This document shows, piece after piece, positions 7,464 through 16,430 of a DNA stretch of 41,437 bases. The position numbers and the translations under genes were made by a program. Origin of the DNA: Spirochaetales bacterium (lineage in GTDB: Bacteria; Spirochaetota; Spirochaetia; JAFGXN01); NCBI GenBank assembly GCA_016936615.1, contig JAFGXN010000028.1, forward strand, positions 1 through 41,437. The letters are read 5' to 3'. Numbering within the stretch: position 1 is the first letter of the stretch; each line of letters opens with the position of its first letter. Under the pieces are notes generated by a model. That model saw only the letters and a list, made by a program, of their open reading frames with translations. It had not been told where the DNA came from and did not search any database.

Positions 7464-9578
7464 CTATAAATCATACTTTTCGATAATATCTATCAACTTA
7501 TTCAATCGGCTTGAGTTGTTTTTTTGAAAAAAAAGTACCTGCTCGATTGATTTACTTAGATTAACGACCATCGACTCTATATCTTTAAATCTTGACTGAC
7601 TCTGCTCAGATATATTCTGCATCTTTGAAAAGACAGAACCAATCTTATCATTAAATTCGTATAATTTGTTGAAACCCTCTGTTGTCTTTTTTCCAATCTC
7701 TGACAAACTGTTCAACTCATTATTTATTATATCACTATCCTTAACAAAGTCATCAACAAATTCATTTAAAAACTGCATAGTATTTTTAGATTTTTCAATT
7801 CCATTTATGATTTCATTAAAATACTCTCCTGTCCTTGTCGAGATAGATGTAGAGACCTCTATATGTTCCCCTACCTGGCTTACTGTAGATGCAATCAATC
7901 GAGAATTCTCTGTTGTCTCTTCAGACAACTTCCTTATCTCATCAGCAACTACTGAGAAGCCCTTTCCAGCCTCTCCTGCATGTGCAGCCTCGATAGCAGC
8001 ATTCATAGCAAGAAGATTAGTCTGCTCTGCAATATTATTGATAACACCAAGTACCTCTAGAATTCCATCCGAAGCCTTAGAGATTCTGTAAATACCCTTA
8101 ATGGTATCTTCCATATCAACAATACCCTTGTCTGCCGAGATCTTTAAGTTATTAATATCTTCAAGCCCCTGATTAGCATCATCTAGGATCGAAACAAAGT
8201 TCTTATTCAACAATTCTATTGTCTTCTCAACATTACCAAGCGTTCCATCCTGATTCTCAATATCTCTCTTCAAATTCTCGTACAAGCTACCTACTTCGGA
8301 GAGAAAATTTGAAATTTCAGCTAGCTCAGTAACAAGCCCTCGCCCACTATTCGTCATCTCATGTAAAATCTGGTGTGTCGAATCGATACTCTTTTTCGAT
8401 TGATCAAAAAGCTGATCTAACTTAAAACTCTCAGCCTGGGTCTCCTGAATATTCTCCTTCAAAGACTTCAATATTAAATTCTGATTCTCAACATATCCTT
8501 TCAGTGGCTCAAAGATTTGCTTATTTTCGCGTCGCAAGATTGTCGGCTTCTGCTCTAAATTATCAAGTTTAGTAATAACTTCCTTATATTGACCATTAGA
8601 TACTGAGTCTATAATCTCTTTATACTCCTCTTTTGTCTTGGATGATTTTCGATACTGAAGCAGTAACACTGCAAATACAATAAGAAGTGCTAAAAATATA
8701 AAACCACTATAGGCGATCGATGATATTGCAAACGATAGATTACTATTTTTGTCTATATAACTCGCAGGATCAAATAGATAATTTAACACAAACTCGGTCT
8801 CTCTAATTGAGAAAGCAGATTGAAACTCAATAGAGTCGTTATTACCTGTTGGTTTGGCTACGGAGTTAAAGATAGTCGCCTTATCAGAGATTTTTACACC
8901 AATAAAAAGAAATTCACTCTCATGCGAAGAAAAAAACTTTGTAATTTCAGGGGCCTTAACGACAAGGCTAATCCCTATATATTTGTCAAATGAATTTTTT
9001 CTATAGGCTAATAGATGAAAAACCTTATTACTCTTATCTTCTATAATTTTAAATCCTGAATCAGAGGTAAAATCTTTGAAAAAGCCATGTAAAAAGGCAT
9101 AATTATTATTACTTTTTTCATTAAAAAAAGAGGAACCAGGTCGAGCAATTGAAAGTAATGGGAAATCACCATTTGGATGACAAAAATCCTGCTGAAAGAT
9201 AAATAGCCCCTCGGAACCAATTACCTTATCTAAGCGTAATTTTTTTTCCTTAATATAATCTTGGAAATAGTCGGGAAAATCTTGATGCTTCTGCTTATCT
9301 GCAATCTCAAGAAAGATATTCTTTTTTCCCCAAAAATAGAGAGGCTGAGACAGCAATATCTCATCTAGTGTCTCGTAGATTCTAACAAAGTCTTTCTCAA
9401 TTGTATTCTCAACTGGGGCAACTTCAACTTTATATACCAATTCCTTGATTTTCTTATCAATCTCATCGCTTTGCTGGTCAGATATTAGCTTTACTGAAAA
9501 AAAGATAGCAATTCCTAGAAAAATCAGCATGCATAGACCTACGGCGGCAAGAATATACCTTGTTTTAAATTTGTCCAT
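7464..9578 (-). CDS. Methyl-accepting chemotaxis protein, transmembrane
   Basis: Chemoreceptor of 704 residues that would couple a periplasmic signal to CheA/CheW. A membrane helix at about 9-30 is followed by a 250-residue periplasmic sensor (Cache-like by topology, not recognised by motif), a second helix at about 284-308, a linker without a clear HAMP domain, and the coiled-coil signalling domain. Its hairpin tip carries [20 protein letters not shown] and the following [14 protein letters not shown] (about 513-550). There is no Shine-Dalgarno site before the ATG. The -10 box ends 6 bp from it, so the transcript is probably leaderless. It is the first gene of the unit with the pseudokinase, cas2 and cls, 10 nt before the pseudokinase. 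Confidence 0.92.
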   Translation of the reverse strand: MDKFKTRYILAAVGLCMLIFLGIAIFFSVKLISDQQSDEIDKKIKELVYKVEVAPVENTIEKDFVRIYETLDEILLSQPLYFWGKKNIFLEIADKQKHQDFPDYFQDYIKEKKLRLDKVIGSEGLFIFQQDFCHPNGDFPLLSIARPGSSFFNEKSNNNYAFLHGFFKDFTSDSGFKIIEDKSNKVFHLLAYRKNSFDKYIGISLVVKAPEITKFFSSHESEFLFIGVKISDKATIFNSVAKPTGNNDSIEFQSAFSIRETEFVLNYLFDPASYIDKNSNLSFAISSIAYSGFIFLALLIVFAVLLLQYRKSSKTKEEYKEIIDSVSNGQYKEVITKLDNLEQKPTILRRENKQIFEPLKGYVENQNLILKSLKENIQETQAESFKLDQLFDQSKKSIDSTHQILHEMTNSGRGLVTELAEISNFLSEVGSLYENLKRDIENQDGTLGNVEKTIELLNKNFVSILDDANQGLEDINNLKISADKGIVDMEDTIKGIYRISKASDGILEVLGVINNIAEQTNLLAMNAAIEAAHAGEAGKGFSVVADEIRKLSEETTENSRLIASTVSQVGEHIEVSTSISTRTGEYFNEIINGIEKSKNTMQFLNEFVDDFVKDSDIINNELNSLSEIGKKTTEGFNKLYEFNDKIGSVFSKMQNISEQSQSRFKDIESMVVNLSKSIEQVLFFQKNNSSRLNKLIDIIEKYDL

Positions 9579-9584
9579 ATTTTA

Positions 9585-9613
9585 AAAATAAGTGAAAATA
9601 AGCCTTGTGTCAA
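9585..9613 (-). promoter_or_regulatory. Promoter of the chemoreceptor-kinase-cas2-cls operon
   Basis: TTGACA (9608-9613), a 17-bp spacer and TATTTT (9585-9590) lie on the minus strand. The expected start point falls on or next to the A of the ATG at 9578, predicting a leaderless mRNA. The -35 box is back to back with that of the plus-strand promoter, 2 bp apart. Confidence 0.68.
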
Positions 9614-9615
9614 AA

Positions 9616-9644
9616 TTGACAGAGCTATATTTTCAATTTATTAT
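9616..9644 (+). promoter_or_regulatory. Promoter of the Fn3 lipoprotein gene
   Basis: TTGACA (9616-9621), a 17-bp spacer and TATTAT (9639-9644) lie on the plus strand, with expected start near 9651. The leader would be about 10 nt and begin at the AGGAG ribosome site. Confidence 0.72.
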
Positions 9645-9660
9645 CAAGTGAGGAGAATTT

Positions 9661-10332
9661 ATGAAAAAATTGATAATAGCTTTGGTTGCTGTGGCAACTA
9701 TCCTTACAAGCTGTGATGGCGGAGTATGCAGCCTAACCCCAACTGTGACAATCAGTGATGGAGAGGTAAGCAAGGAGAAGATCTATCTCGGTTGGACTAT
9801 ATCGTCATTCGATGATATTGGTAGCATTGTTGTAGAGTACTCAGAGGGCAGAGACTCTACTAATTGGGGCAACGCGACTACACTAGCTGCTAGCGCGAGA
9901 GCTGCATTGATTGAGGGATTAAGCGCGGAGACTAGCTACAATGTGAGAGTCAGGGTTCTTAATCCAGCTGGCACTACAAAACTATCTGTAACTCAGAACT
10001 ATTCAACAATAAATGTTGATTTTGATCCTAGCAAGATTAGGGTAATCGATATGAATCAGACAATAACTATTGTCTCTGAGTATCTAGACGATGTGTTCTG
10101 GTTCAGATATTATCACAGTTTGTCTACAGACTACTACTGGACAAGTAGCAGTGTAGAAGGTAATGGTAGTGGTACTGTATCTTTCTACAAAGCAGATGGA
10201 ACAAAACTTACACCCGAAATTGGCACTGGCCTAGGGACAGTTATGATTACAGGAATGCGAGACTACAACACCTATATAAAATATGATGTAAATACACCTG
10301 GCACTATTGGAATTGCAATCACACAAGATTAA
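9661..10332 (+). CDS. Lipoprotein with fibronectin type III-like domain
   Basis: Exported lipoprotein of 223 residues. The N terminus has two Lys, a hydrophobic core and the lipobox LTSC, placing the lipidated Cys at position 18. Residues of about 27-115 resemble a fibronectin type III domain, with IYLGWTISSFDDIGSIVVEY and ETSYNVRVRVLNPAGT at the typical strand positions. The last 100 residues form an unassigned beta-rich region with many Tyr and Trp, probably a second sandwich domain. A GTGAGGAG site precedes the ATG. It is one of only two plus-strand genes, divergent from the chemoreceptor operon and convergent with aroDE, whose stop codon it overlaps. Function unknown; surface adhesion or binding is a guess. 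Confidence 0.78.
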   Translation: MKKLIIALVAVATILTSCDGGVCSLTPTVTISDGEVSKEKIYLGWTISSFDDIGSIVVEYSEGRDSTNWGNATTLAASARAALIEGLSAETSYNVRVRVLNPAGTTKLSVTQNYSTINVDFDPSKIRVIDMNQTITIVSEYLDDVFWFRYYHSLSTDYYWTSSSVEGNGSGTVSFYKADGTKLTPEIGTGLGTVMITGMRDYNTYIKYDVNTPGTIGIAITQD

Positions 10333-11810
10333 CTCTTAGCAGTTATCTTTCCTTTTGTGAAGTATTGGTGCTGATATTCTGCTTGTTTGATTAACATATC
10401 AACTCCATTCAGGATTGAAGCACCAGATTCTTCAGCTCGCGCAAGGAATTTAGTCTTCTCCGGCGTATAGATTATGTCATAGGCGATCTCTTTGCCGCTG
10501 AATCTATAACCGTGGCTCGGATCAATCTCGGCTAACTCCCCCATTCCAGCACTACTTGTCTGAACGACAATATCATACTCTGGCGCAATCTGCAAATCTT
10601 TAAGCTCGAAGGCTTTAATCCCAAAGTCACGTGCGACTTGTTCAGCCTTATCGATTGTGCGATTATAAAGATCTACCTCAGCTCCATACTTTAACAAACC
10701 AAAGATTACCGACCGTGAGGCTCCACCTGCACCTATAACGCAGGCCTTTTTCCCAGCTAAGAATTTACCTTCCAGCTTCGACTCTTTTTTTAACATAAAC
10801 TGATGAAGAGGCTTGATAAACCCCAAATAATCTGTATTAAACCCTTGCAGCACGCTACGAGAGCTACTATCTGGCTGAAAGACAACTGTATTACACGAAC
10901 CAATCTTCTTGACCGAATCATCAACTTCGTCAAGATATTCAATAATCTCAGTCTTGAAAGGAAGAGTAACTGAGAGGCCCCGAATTTTCAAGAATTCTGC
11001 CAACTTCAAAAAGGTTTCAATATTATCAGTCTGAAATGGAAGATAGACATAATCAATCTGTTGATCTGAGTACCACGAATTATGAAGCTCTGGGGATTTT
11101 GAGTGCATCACTGGGTTGCCAATAATCCCGCAGATATTGGTGGTATCTTCAATCTGATTATACCTGTACTGCTGACAAAGTTTTACCGGAGAGATGTGAC
11201 CTAACTGCGGATTAGGGTTATTAAAGGAGGTATAAGAGATAAGGCTTCCTGTCAAGTGAGTAAGAACCCTTGTAGAAAAACCAAAAGAACCCATTCCAAT
11301 TAGGATTTTTTCAGGGATATCATACAGAGAGTCACAAAGCTTAAAATAGTTGTATAGATCTGCAGTTGAATTAATTGCAACTGCTGCCTTTGGAATAAAG
11401 TACTCTTTTTTATAATTGTCTCGAACGCGAGAGATAAAATCCGCAGGAATCATCTCGAAATCGTGAAAAGATCTGATAATCTTTATTCCTCGTGAGAGAG
11501 CTTGATCGAAGAGAGCTGGATTATTGATAGTGTCATCAAGGTCGAAATAGGTGTAGCCCGAAGCAAGAGCATTTCGATAGATCTCTAGTAAATCCTCTTC
11601 GGATCCATCATACTCTCCACCATCTATCTTCTTTCGAACAGTTAAGATAACCGGAAGATCTACCATGGAAGGAAACTCATAGACTAGGTCTAGTTGATCC
11701 GCATCAAGAAGGTCTACTCTAAGCTCAAGACCTCTTATACACGCCTCACAATCTTTCACTTGCTCGAGATTTTCTGAAATTGTTCTCTCTGTCAATGTTA
11801 AAAAAATCAT
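10329..11810 (-). CDS. aroDE: Bifunctional 3-dehydroquinate dehydratase (type I) / shikimate dehydrogenase
   Basis: Fusion enzyme carrying out two consecutive shikimate-pathway steps, 3-dehydroquinate to 3-dehydroshikimate to shikimate. Residues 1-220 are a type I dehydratase with GLELRVDLL, the catalytic His116 (SFHDF) and Schiff-base Lys141 (IPKAAVA). Residues 225-493 are AroE, with NPVMHSKSPELHN, VTLPFK with catalytic Lys286, FNTDYLG with Asp327, the nucleotide loop GAGGASR (360-366) and NRT. The ATG at 11810 has a GTGAGG site and is preferred over an upstream ATG at 11846 that would overlap the previous gene. It follows the cysteine-cluster gene by 7 nt. The 3' end overlaps the convergent lipoprotein gene by 4 bp with no terminator between. 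Confidence 0.95.
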   Translation of the reverse strand: MIFLTLTERTISENLEQVKDCEACIRGLELRVDLLDADQLDLVYEFPSMVDLPVILTVRKKIDGGEYDGSEEDLLEIYRNALASGYTYFDLDDTINNPALFDQALSRGIKIIRSFHDFEMIPADFISRVRDNYKKEYFIPKAAVAINSTADLYNYFKLCDSLYDIPEKILIGMGSFGFSTRVLTHLTGSLISYTSFNNPNPQLGHISPVKLCQQYRYNQIEDTTNICGIIGNPVMHSKSPELHNSWYSDQQIDYVYLPFQTDNIETFLKLAEFLKIRGLSVTLPFKTEIIEYLDEVDDSVKKIGSCNTVVFQPDSSSRSVLQGFNTDYLGFIKPLHQFMLKKESKLEGKFLAGKKACVIGAGGASRSVIFGLLKYGAEVDLYNRTIDKAEQVARDFGIKAFELKDLQIAPEYDIVVQTSSAGMGELAEIDPSHGYRFSGKEIAYDIIYTPEKTKFLARAEESGASILNGVDMLIKQAEYQHQYFTKGKITAKS

Positions 11811-11817
11811 AACATCC

Positions 11818-12114
11818 TCACTTCTCTTCTTGATGTGTATACACAACCACCGGATTGTAAAAAAGCCTCAAATAATGGAATTTTTTAAGGTAAGAGCATG
11901 TAGGTGGAATATATGGGGAAAAAATAACACGAAAAAGATTTACTTTTTTGCAATTTTTCTCAAGCTTAAACCGCTCTTCATAAATAGTACACCTATTTGT
12001 CTTAATATCCAAATATTGACAAGGGCTACTAAGATCTATCTCAACACAACCCTTTTGTATAATCTTTTGGTAGCAACAAAGTCCACACTTACTACAAATA
12101 TCTTCCCACTTCAT
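11818..12114 (-). CDS. YkgJ/YcgN-like cysteine-cluster protein
   Basis: Small protein of 98 residues with nine Cys. These include the diagnostic CSKCGLCC cluster (Cys7, 10, 13, 14) and later single Cys at 23, 32, 42, 55 and 73, the pattern of the zinc/iron-chelating CxxCxxCC family (YkgJ, YcgN). The biochemical role of the family is unsettled. A GAGGAA site precedes the ATG at 12114. It sits between the secreted NHL protein and aroDE in a long operon that also contains nifS and nifU, which is compatible with a metal-linked function, but this is only inference. Confidence 0.8.
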   Translation of the reverse strand: MKWEDICSKCGLCCYQKIIQKGCVEIDLSSPCQYLDIKTNRCTIYEERFKLEKNCKKVNLFRVIFSPYIPPTCSYLKKFHYLRLFYNPVVVYTHQEEK

Positions 12115-12146
12115 ATAAATTCCTCAAAACAAATACTTAACAGAAA

Positions 12147-14210
12147 TTAGTTATTCACAGGTGCAAAAAACCCAGAATAACCACGACCTGATCGTTTCAT
12201 AACAAAGGCAGATAGATCAATCGGAAAGTAATTTCTTCCAAAATCAGAATCTGCATCAAACTTATACTGCAAAGAGTATCGACCAGCGCATTTAGCACGC
12301 AAATCATCGACAACCCTAGTCGCACCAGCTGGGCTATAGACATGATAGAGTTGTCCACCTGTGTATTCAGCCAAAAACTTCAAATCAGCACTGACTTGGG
12401 TATTGTTTTTCAAGACAATACAATTAAAGACAATTCCATTGTTTTTCAACAAATCTGCCACCTTAATCAGCCCATAATCCTTGTAATAACTCTCAGGAAA
12501 CTCTCCAGTAGAAAAATATATGATAGATTTCTTGGCTGGGATATTTATCAAAGAAGAAACTGCCATCCTAACACTGTAATCAAAGACAGTATGGCTAGGC
12601 TCAAGATCTTTTGCAGCCAGAGATTCTGATAGCTGTGAAAAATCTTCTATATTTGGATTTTTTAGTAGTTTTTTATAATCTACTGCAGGAAACTCACCAG
12701 GAGTGATAACAGAGATAAAATCATCTGTCTTCAAGCTTGGAAAAAAATCTTTCAACCCTTTCTCAATCGGCTCAACAATTGTATTAAGTTGTTCTTTATT
12801 ATCACGTATCAATGAAATTGCGACGTTAGATCTTTGAGAATCATTATGAACCATCTTAAAATTTGTAACAGGAACATTATCTTGCAAAATCTGAAAATTT
12901 TCTTTTTCCAGACCTAGAAAAGGATTTCCCGATTTATCACGAATAACAGTATTAATTGTAACATTAGGAAAGTCAAAAGTGTTTATAGACTCAATCTCAA
13001 CATCTAGTCCGACATATAAATTTCTAATATCTGTATAGACAAAAACTTTATTTAAATCAAAATCAGAGATTATTATATTCCCATTTGAATCTAGCTCAGC
13101 ATCAACGATTGTTCGAGCCTTTCCATCTAAATCAGTAACTAAAGAGGTTGTCTTATTCCTCAAATCCACAGATAAGACACTTTTTCTATCAGAAAGAAGA
13201 AGAAATCCATCATCGAAGTAGCTTAAAGACTCAGGACTGTAGAGACCGCTAGAGATTACTGTCTCAACATAATTACCACTAAAGTCGAATCTATAAATTT
13301 TCTTGCGAAATTGATCTGCTACGTACAAGCTCTCTTTATGGGCGATAATCCCTGTAGGAAGCAAAAATCCCTCGAAGAAGAGGTTTGGCGAACCAAAAGA
13401 TAAGATAAATTCACCATCTTTCGAATATTTTAAGATTCTTCTGTTCCCAGAATCGCTGACATATAGATATCCATTCTTATCTTCAGTTATGTACTGAGGT
13501 CCAAGAAAATTCCCGTCAGCAATGCCTTTTTCTCCAAAGCTAGAAGAAATTTTTCCATTTTTTTCAATTGTAAAAATTTTGTTTCTACCAAAATCAGAGA
13601 CATAAAAGAGATTGTCCAAATAATTGTAGCGAATATCATAAGGTCGACTAAGACCTATCAGATCACCAATAATCTTACCGACAACAGAACCGTTTGCATT
13701 GTAGAAAAGAATCTGATCAGTTCCTCGTGAAATCAGATAGAATCCACCGCGGCTATCTGTCTCTAAGGAAAATGGCTTATCGTAGAATCTAAGCCCTGCT
13801 ACCTCGCTAGGAATTACAGCTGCTTCAAGATATTGAATTTTATCTGCGGTGATCGAGAGGCTATCTCTAAACCGGATCAACTCAAATCTTGAACTCAGAA
13901 CATCACTCATGAACCCTTTAGATGAGAGCTCTTGCCAAATCTCATTAGCTTCAATTGTGTAGCCGTTTTTGTACAAGGTGTAGGCAAGCCAATATCTAGT
14001 CAACATCTTCTGAGGTTTATATTGAAGAGATGTCTCAAAATGCAAATAGGCCTTATTAAAATAACCAGCATTGCAAGAGAGCACACCTTCACGAAACTCA
14101 TTCAAGGCTCTATTCTCATCCATATCTATTATCTGAGCAGATAGACTACTTAATGTTAGCAGGATAAAGAATATTGAAAATTTTAATTTTGACCCATTTA
14201 TAAATCTCAA
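12147..14210 (-). CDS. Secreted TPR / NHL-repeat / VWA-like protein
   Basis: Exported 687-residue protein with a signal peptide (hydrophobic residues about 11-25, ending SLSAQ). Residues of about 30-100 look like TPR helices. About 130-400 contain repeated NHL-type beta-propeller blades, with recurrent motifs such as DSRGGFYL, DNLFYVSDFGRNKIF and NGYLYVSDSGNRRILKYSKD. About 410-687 resemble a von Willebrand factor A fold of the VWFA-related type. The expected metal site DxSxS is not evident: the first strand reads NVAISLIRDNKEQ, so ion-dependent ligand binding is doubtful. The start is TTG at 14210 with an AAGGTG site. It follows nifU by 43 nt. Probably an extracytoplasmic scaffold; true function unknown. 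Confidence 0.8.
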   Translation of the reverse strand: MRFINGSKLKFSIFFILLTLSSLSAQIIDMDENRALNEFREGVLSCNAGYFNKAYLHFETSLQYKPQKMLTRYWLAYTLYKNGYTIEANEIWQELSSKGFMSDVLSSRFELIRFRDSLSITADKIQYLEAAVIPSEVAGLRFYDKPFSLETDSRGGFYLISRGTDQILFYNANGSVVGKIIGDLIGLSRPYDIRYNYLDNLFYVSDFGRNKIFTIEKNGKISSSFGEKGIADGNFLGPQYITEDKNGYLYVSDSGNRRILKYSKDGEFILSFGSPNLFFEGFLLPTGIIAHKESLYVADQFRKKIYRFDFSGNYVETVISSGLYSPESLSYFDDGFLLLSDRKSVLSVDLRNKTTSLVTDLDGKARTIVDAELDSNGNIIISDFDLNKVFVYTDIRNLYVGLDVEIESINTFDFPNVTINTVIRDKSGNPFLGLEKENFQILQDNVPVTNFKMVHNDSQRSNVAISLIRDNKEQLNTIVEPIEKGLKDFFPSLKTDDFISVITPGEFPAVDYKKLLKNPNIEDFSQLSESLAAKDLEPSHTVFDYSVRMAVSSLINIPAKKSIIYFSTGEFPESYYKDYGLIKVADLLKNNGIVFNCIVLKNNTQVSADLKFLAEYTGGQLYHVYSPAGATRVVDDLRAKCAGRYSLQYKFDADSDFGRNYFPIDLSAFVMKRSGRGYSGFFAPVNN

Positions 14211-14253
14211 CTATTTCACCTTTAGCAATTTATAACTCATTATATACTGTAAT

Positions 14254-15210
14254 CTATACTGTGTAAATATTTATTCTTGAATCTAGTTTCTCTCTTAAGG
14301 TATCTTGTATGAAAAAGGCTGTTCCCTGACTTCCAGCACAACTTTTGCAAGCTCCCTGGTAATCGATATATACTGTGATCTCATCATCACTCTCTTTTAT
14401 ATCTACAACCTCGACATTTCCACCATCTTTTTTTAAGAAATCACGGACAAAAAGGTCTAAAATTTTCTCAATCTCTCGGAATTTCATAACAATTGACATC
14501 TTTCCGAAATCAACCCGATCAACACTATAGGTGTCTTTTTCCATCTCATTACGAGTCTCTCTTAATATATCCTCAAGATAATATTTACGCGACTCATGAC
14601 CACCTGGCTTTATGCAAGATTTACAAAAAGCACCAGCCTTTGTGTAATCTGTTATTTGCTCAACTGTTGTAAGATTATTATTTTTTATTACTTCCTTAAT
14701 TGTAGAAAGTGTAACTCTTGCACACTCGCAAACTATCTCTTCGTTCTCAAAAGAATCCATATCAACATTCTTGTAGAGAGATGCTGCCTTCTTGATGACA
14801 TCATATGCCATGACAGAGCAGTGCATCTTCTGTGGCGGAACAGCTGGTTTATCTGGCGTATCTCGCATAGCCTTCTCTACATCGACATTTGTAATCTTTA
14901 CCGCTTGATCCACAGTTTTGCCAAGGCAAAGTTCTGACATTACATCGCTTGACGCTATTGCAGTACCACAACCAAAGCTTTTAAATTTAGCTGACAAGAT
15001 AACCTGATCGCTTTCGCGAACTATCCAATAGAGTCTAACAGTATCACCACAAGATTCAGCACCCCAATCAGCTACGATTAATTTTCCACCTAATTTTTTT
15101 GCATCTTCTTGAGTTAACTCACCCCTAAATTTTGGGTATTTCATTCTCTCATTTACTATATCTGAATATTGCTCCCACAAAGAGCCACCAACTAAGTCCT
15201 TCTTTGCCAT
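14254..15210 (-). CDS. nifU: Full-length NifU Fe-S cluster scaffold
   Basis: Scaffold on which Fe-S clusters are built and handed to target proteins. All three NifU modules are present in 318 residues. An IscU-like domain carries Cys54 (GAESCGD), Cys81 (FGCGTA) and Cys131 (KMHCSVM). A central [2Fe-2S] ferredoxin-like domain has Cys161, 163, 196 and 199. A C-terminal Nfu domain has the CKSC pair 288/291. The ATG at 15210 has a GGAGG site. It lies 12 nt after the cysteine desulfurase. No nitrogenase genes are present, so this NIF-type pair probably serves general Fe-S assembly, as in other anaerobes. Confidence 0.95.
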   Translation of the reverse strand: MAKKDLVGGSLWEQYSDIVNERMKYPKFRGELTQEDAKKLGGKLIVADWGAESCGDTVRLYWIVRESDQVILSAKFKSFGCGTAIASSDVMSELCLGKTVDQAVKITNVDVEKAMRDTPDKPAVPPQKMHCSVMAYDVIKKAASLYKNVDMDSFENEEIVCECARVTLSTIKEVIKNNNLTTVEQITDYTKAGAFCKSCIKPGGHESRKYYLEDILRETRNEMEKDTYSVDRVDFGKMSIVMKFREIEKILDLFVRDFLKKDGGNVEVVDIKESDDEITVYIDYQGACKSCAGSQGTAFFIQDTLREKLDSRINIYTV

Positions 15211-15222
15211 AATTCCTCCAGC

Positions 15223-16389
15223 TTAAAACTCTGATGTAGAGATTGCCCTTAATCTCTCAACGCTTTTCTTAATAATATCTATTGTAAAATCTATCTCTTC
15301 TTCTGTTGTAAATCGTGATAGACTAAATCTTATTCCTGTGTGAGCCAGTTCAGGATCTATCTTCATAGCCTTAAAGGTTGGATTAGATTCAAGTGACTCT
15401 GAAGAACAAGCACTTCCTGTAGAAGCAGCAACTCCATTCCTGTTCAAATCCCAAAGCATAGCCTCGCCCTCTACCCCCTTAAAACTAGCTAAGATTGTAT
15501 TAGGTGTCCTGTATGCGCGATCTCCTATAACATTTGTAGAAGGAATTGCAAGAATTGCATCCTCAAGTTTATCTCTAAGTCTTCTAACCTTTGAATCCTC
15601 GAACTCAAGAGCCTCAACAGCCAACTCTAAGGCATATGCCATACCTACCATACCTGCGACATTGACTGTCCCACTTCGCTTAGAACCCATCTGCTCTCCT
15701 CCATGTAAAAGAGGAATCAACGGCGCACCATTCTTGATGTAAAGACCACCAACACCTTTAGGTCCATGAAATTTATGAGCACTAAATGTAAGATAATCAA
15801 GATCAATATCACTTATATCAATCTTCACCTTTCCAACAGCCTGAACAGCATCAGTATGAAACAAAACCCCATTCTCACGGCAGAGAGTAGCAATCTCTTT
15901 AATCGGATTTATTAGACCTGTCTCATTATTAGCCCACATCACAGAGACTAAAGCAGTCTTATCAGGGTCTATAATAGCCTTGAGGTCTGCCACAGAGACA
16001 ATACCTTGTTCATTTACAGGAAGATACACTACCTCAGCTCCAAGACTCTCTAAGAACTCTGCTGTATGAGAAATGCTTGGATGCTCAATCTGTGTTGTTA
16101 TAATCTGCTTCTTCTGACTCTTCGCAATCAAATCGAAATACACACTCTTCAGTACAGTATTGTTTCCTTCAGTAGCACAGCCATTTATAATAATATCATC
16201 ATCGTCATTAACATTCAAATTTGTATATAACCTATCTAAGGCCTCTCTCATATATGGGTGAGTATCACTTGCAAAAGAGTGCAAAGAGTTGGGATTACCA
16301 TAAAATTGTACTGAAAATATATCCATAAGATCCCTTACTCGAGGATCTACCATAGTGGTTGCATTATTATCTAAATAAATTCTTTCCAT
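15223..16389 (-). CDS. nifS: Cysteine desulfurase, NifS/IscS type
   Basis: Pyridoxal-phosphate enzyme that takes sulfur from cysteine and passes it to NifU. Visible motifs are YLDNNATT at the start, CATEGNN, EHPS (His104), the PLP lysine region SAHKFHGPKG with Lys206, and the catalytic loop STGSACSSES with Cys328. The ATG at 16389 (388 residues) is correct: the GTG four codons upstream lies inside the AGTGAGG ribosome site. It sits between surE and nifU in one operon. The downstream nifU fixes the role as Fe-S assembly rather than tRNA thiolation alone. Confidence 0.95.
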   Translation of the reverse strand: MERIYLDNNATTMVDPRVRDLMDIFSVQFYGNPNSLHSFASDTHPYMREALDRLYTNLNVNDDDDIIINGCATEGNNTVLKSVYFDLIAKSQKKQIITTQIEHPSISHTAEFLESLGAEVVYLPVNEQGIVSVADLKAIIDPDKTALVSVMWANNETGLINPIKEIATLCRENGVLFHTDAVQAVGKVKIDISDIDLDYLTFSAHKFHGPKGVGGLYIKNGAPLIPLLHGGEQMGSKRSGTVNVAGMVGMAYALELAVEALEFEDSKVRRLRDKLEDAILAIPSTNVIGDRAYRTPNTILASFKGVEGEAMLWDLNRNGVAASTGSACSSESLESNPTFKAMKIDPELAHTGIRFSLSRFTTEEEIDFTIDIIKKSVERLRAISTSEF

Positions 16390-16430
16390 AAAAAGCCTCA
16401 CTTAATTTCAATATACTCTTTTATAGAATA

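Noticed and set aside
7666-8091. A 141-codon plus-strand open frame inside the chemoreceptor gene
   Set aside because: It is antisense to the conserved signalling domain, has no ribosome site or recognisable motif, and its reading is a mirror of the real gene's codon pattern.
14254-16389. Nitrogen-fixation island
   Set aside because: nifS and nifU are present, but there are no nitrogenase structural or cofactor genes. In anaerobes this pair serves general Fe-S assembly.
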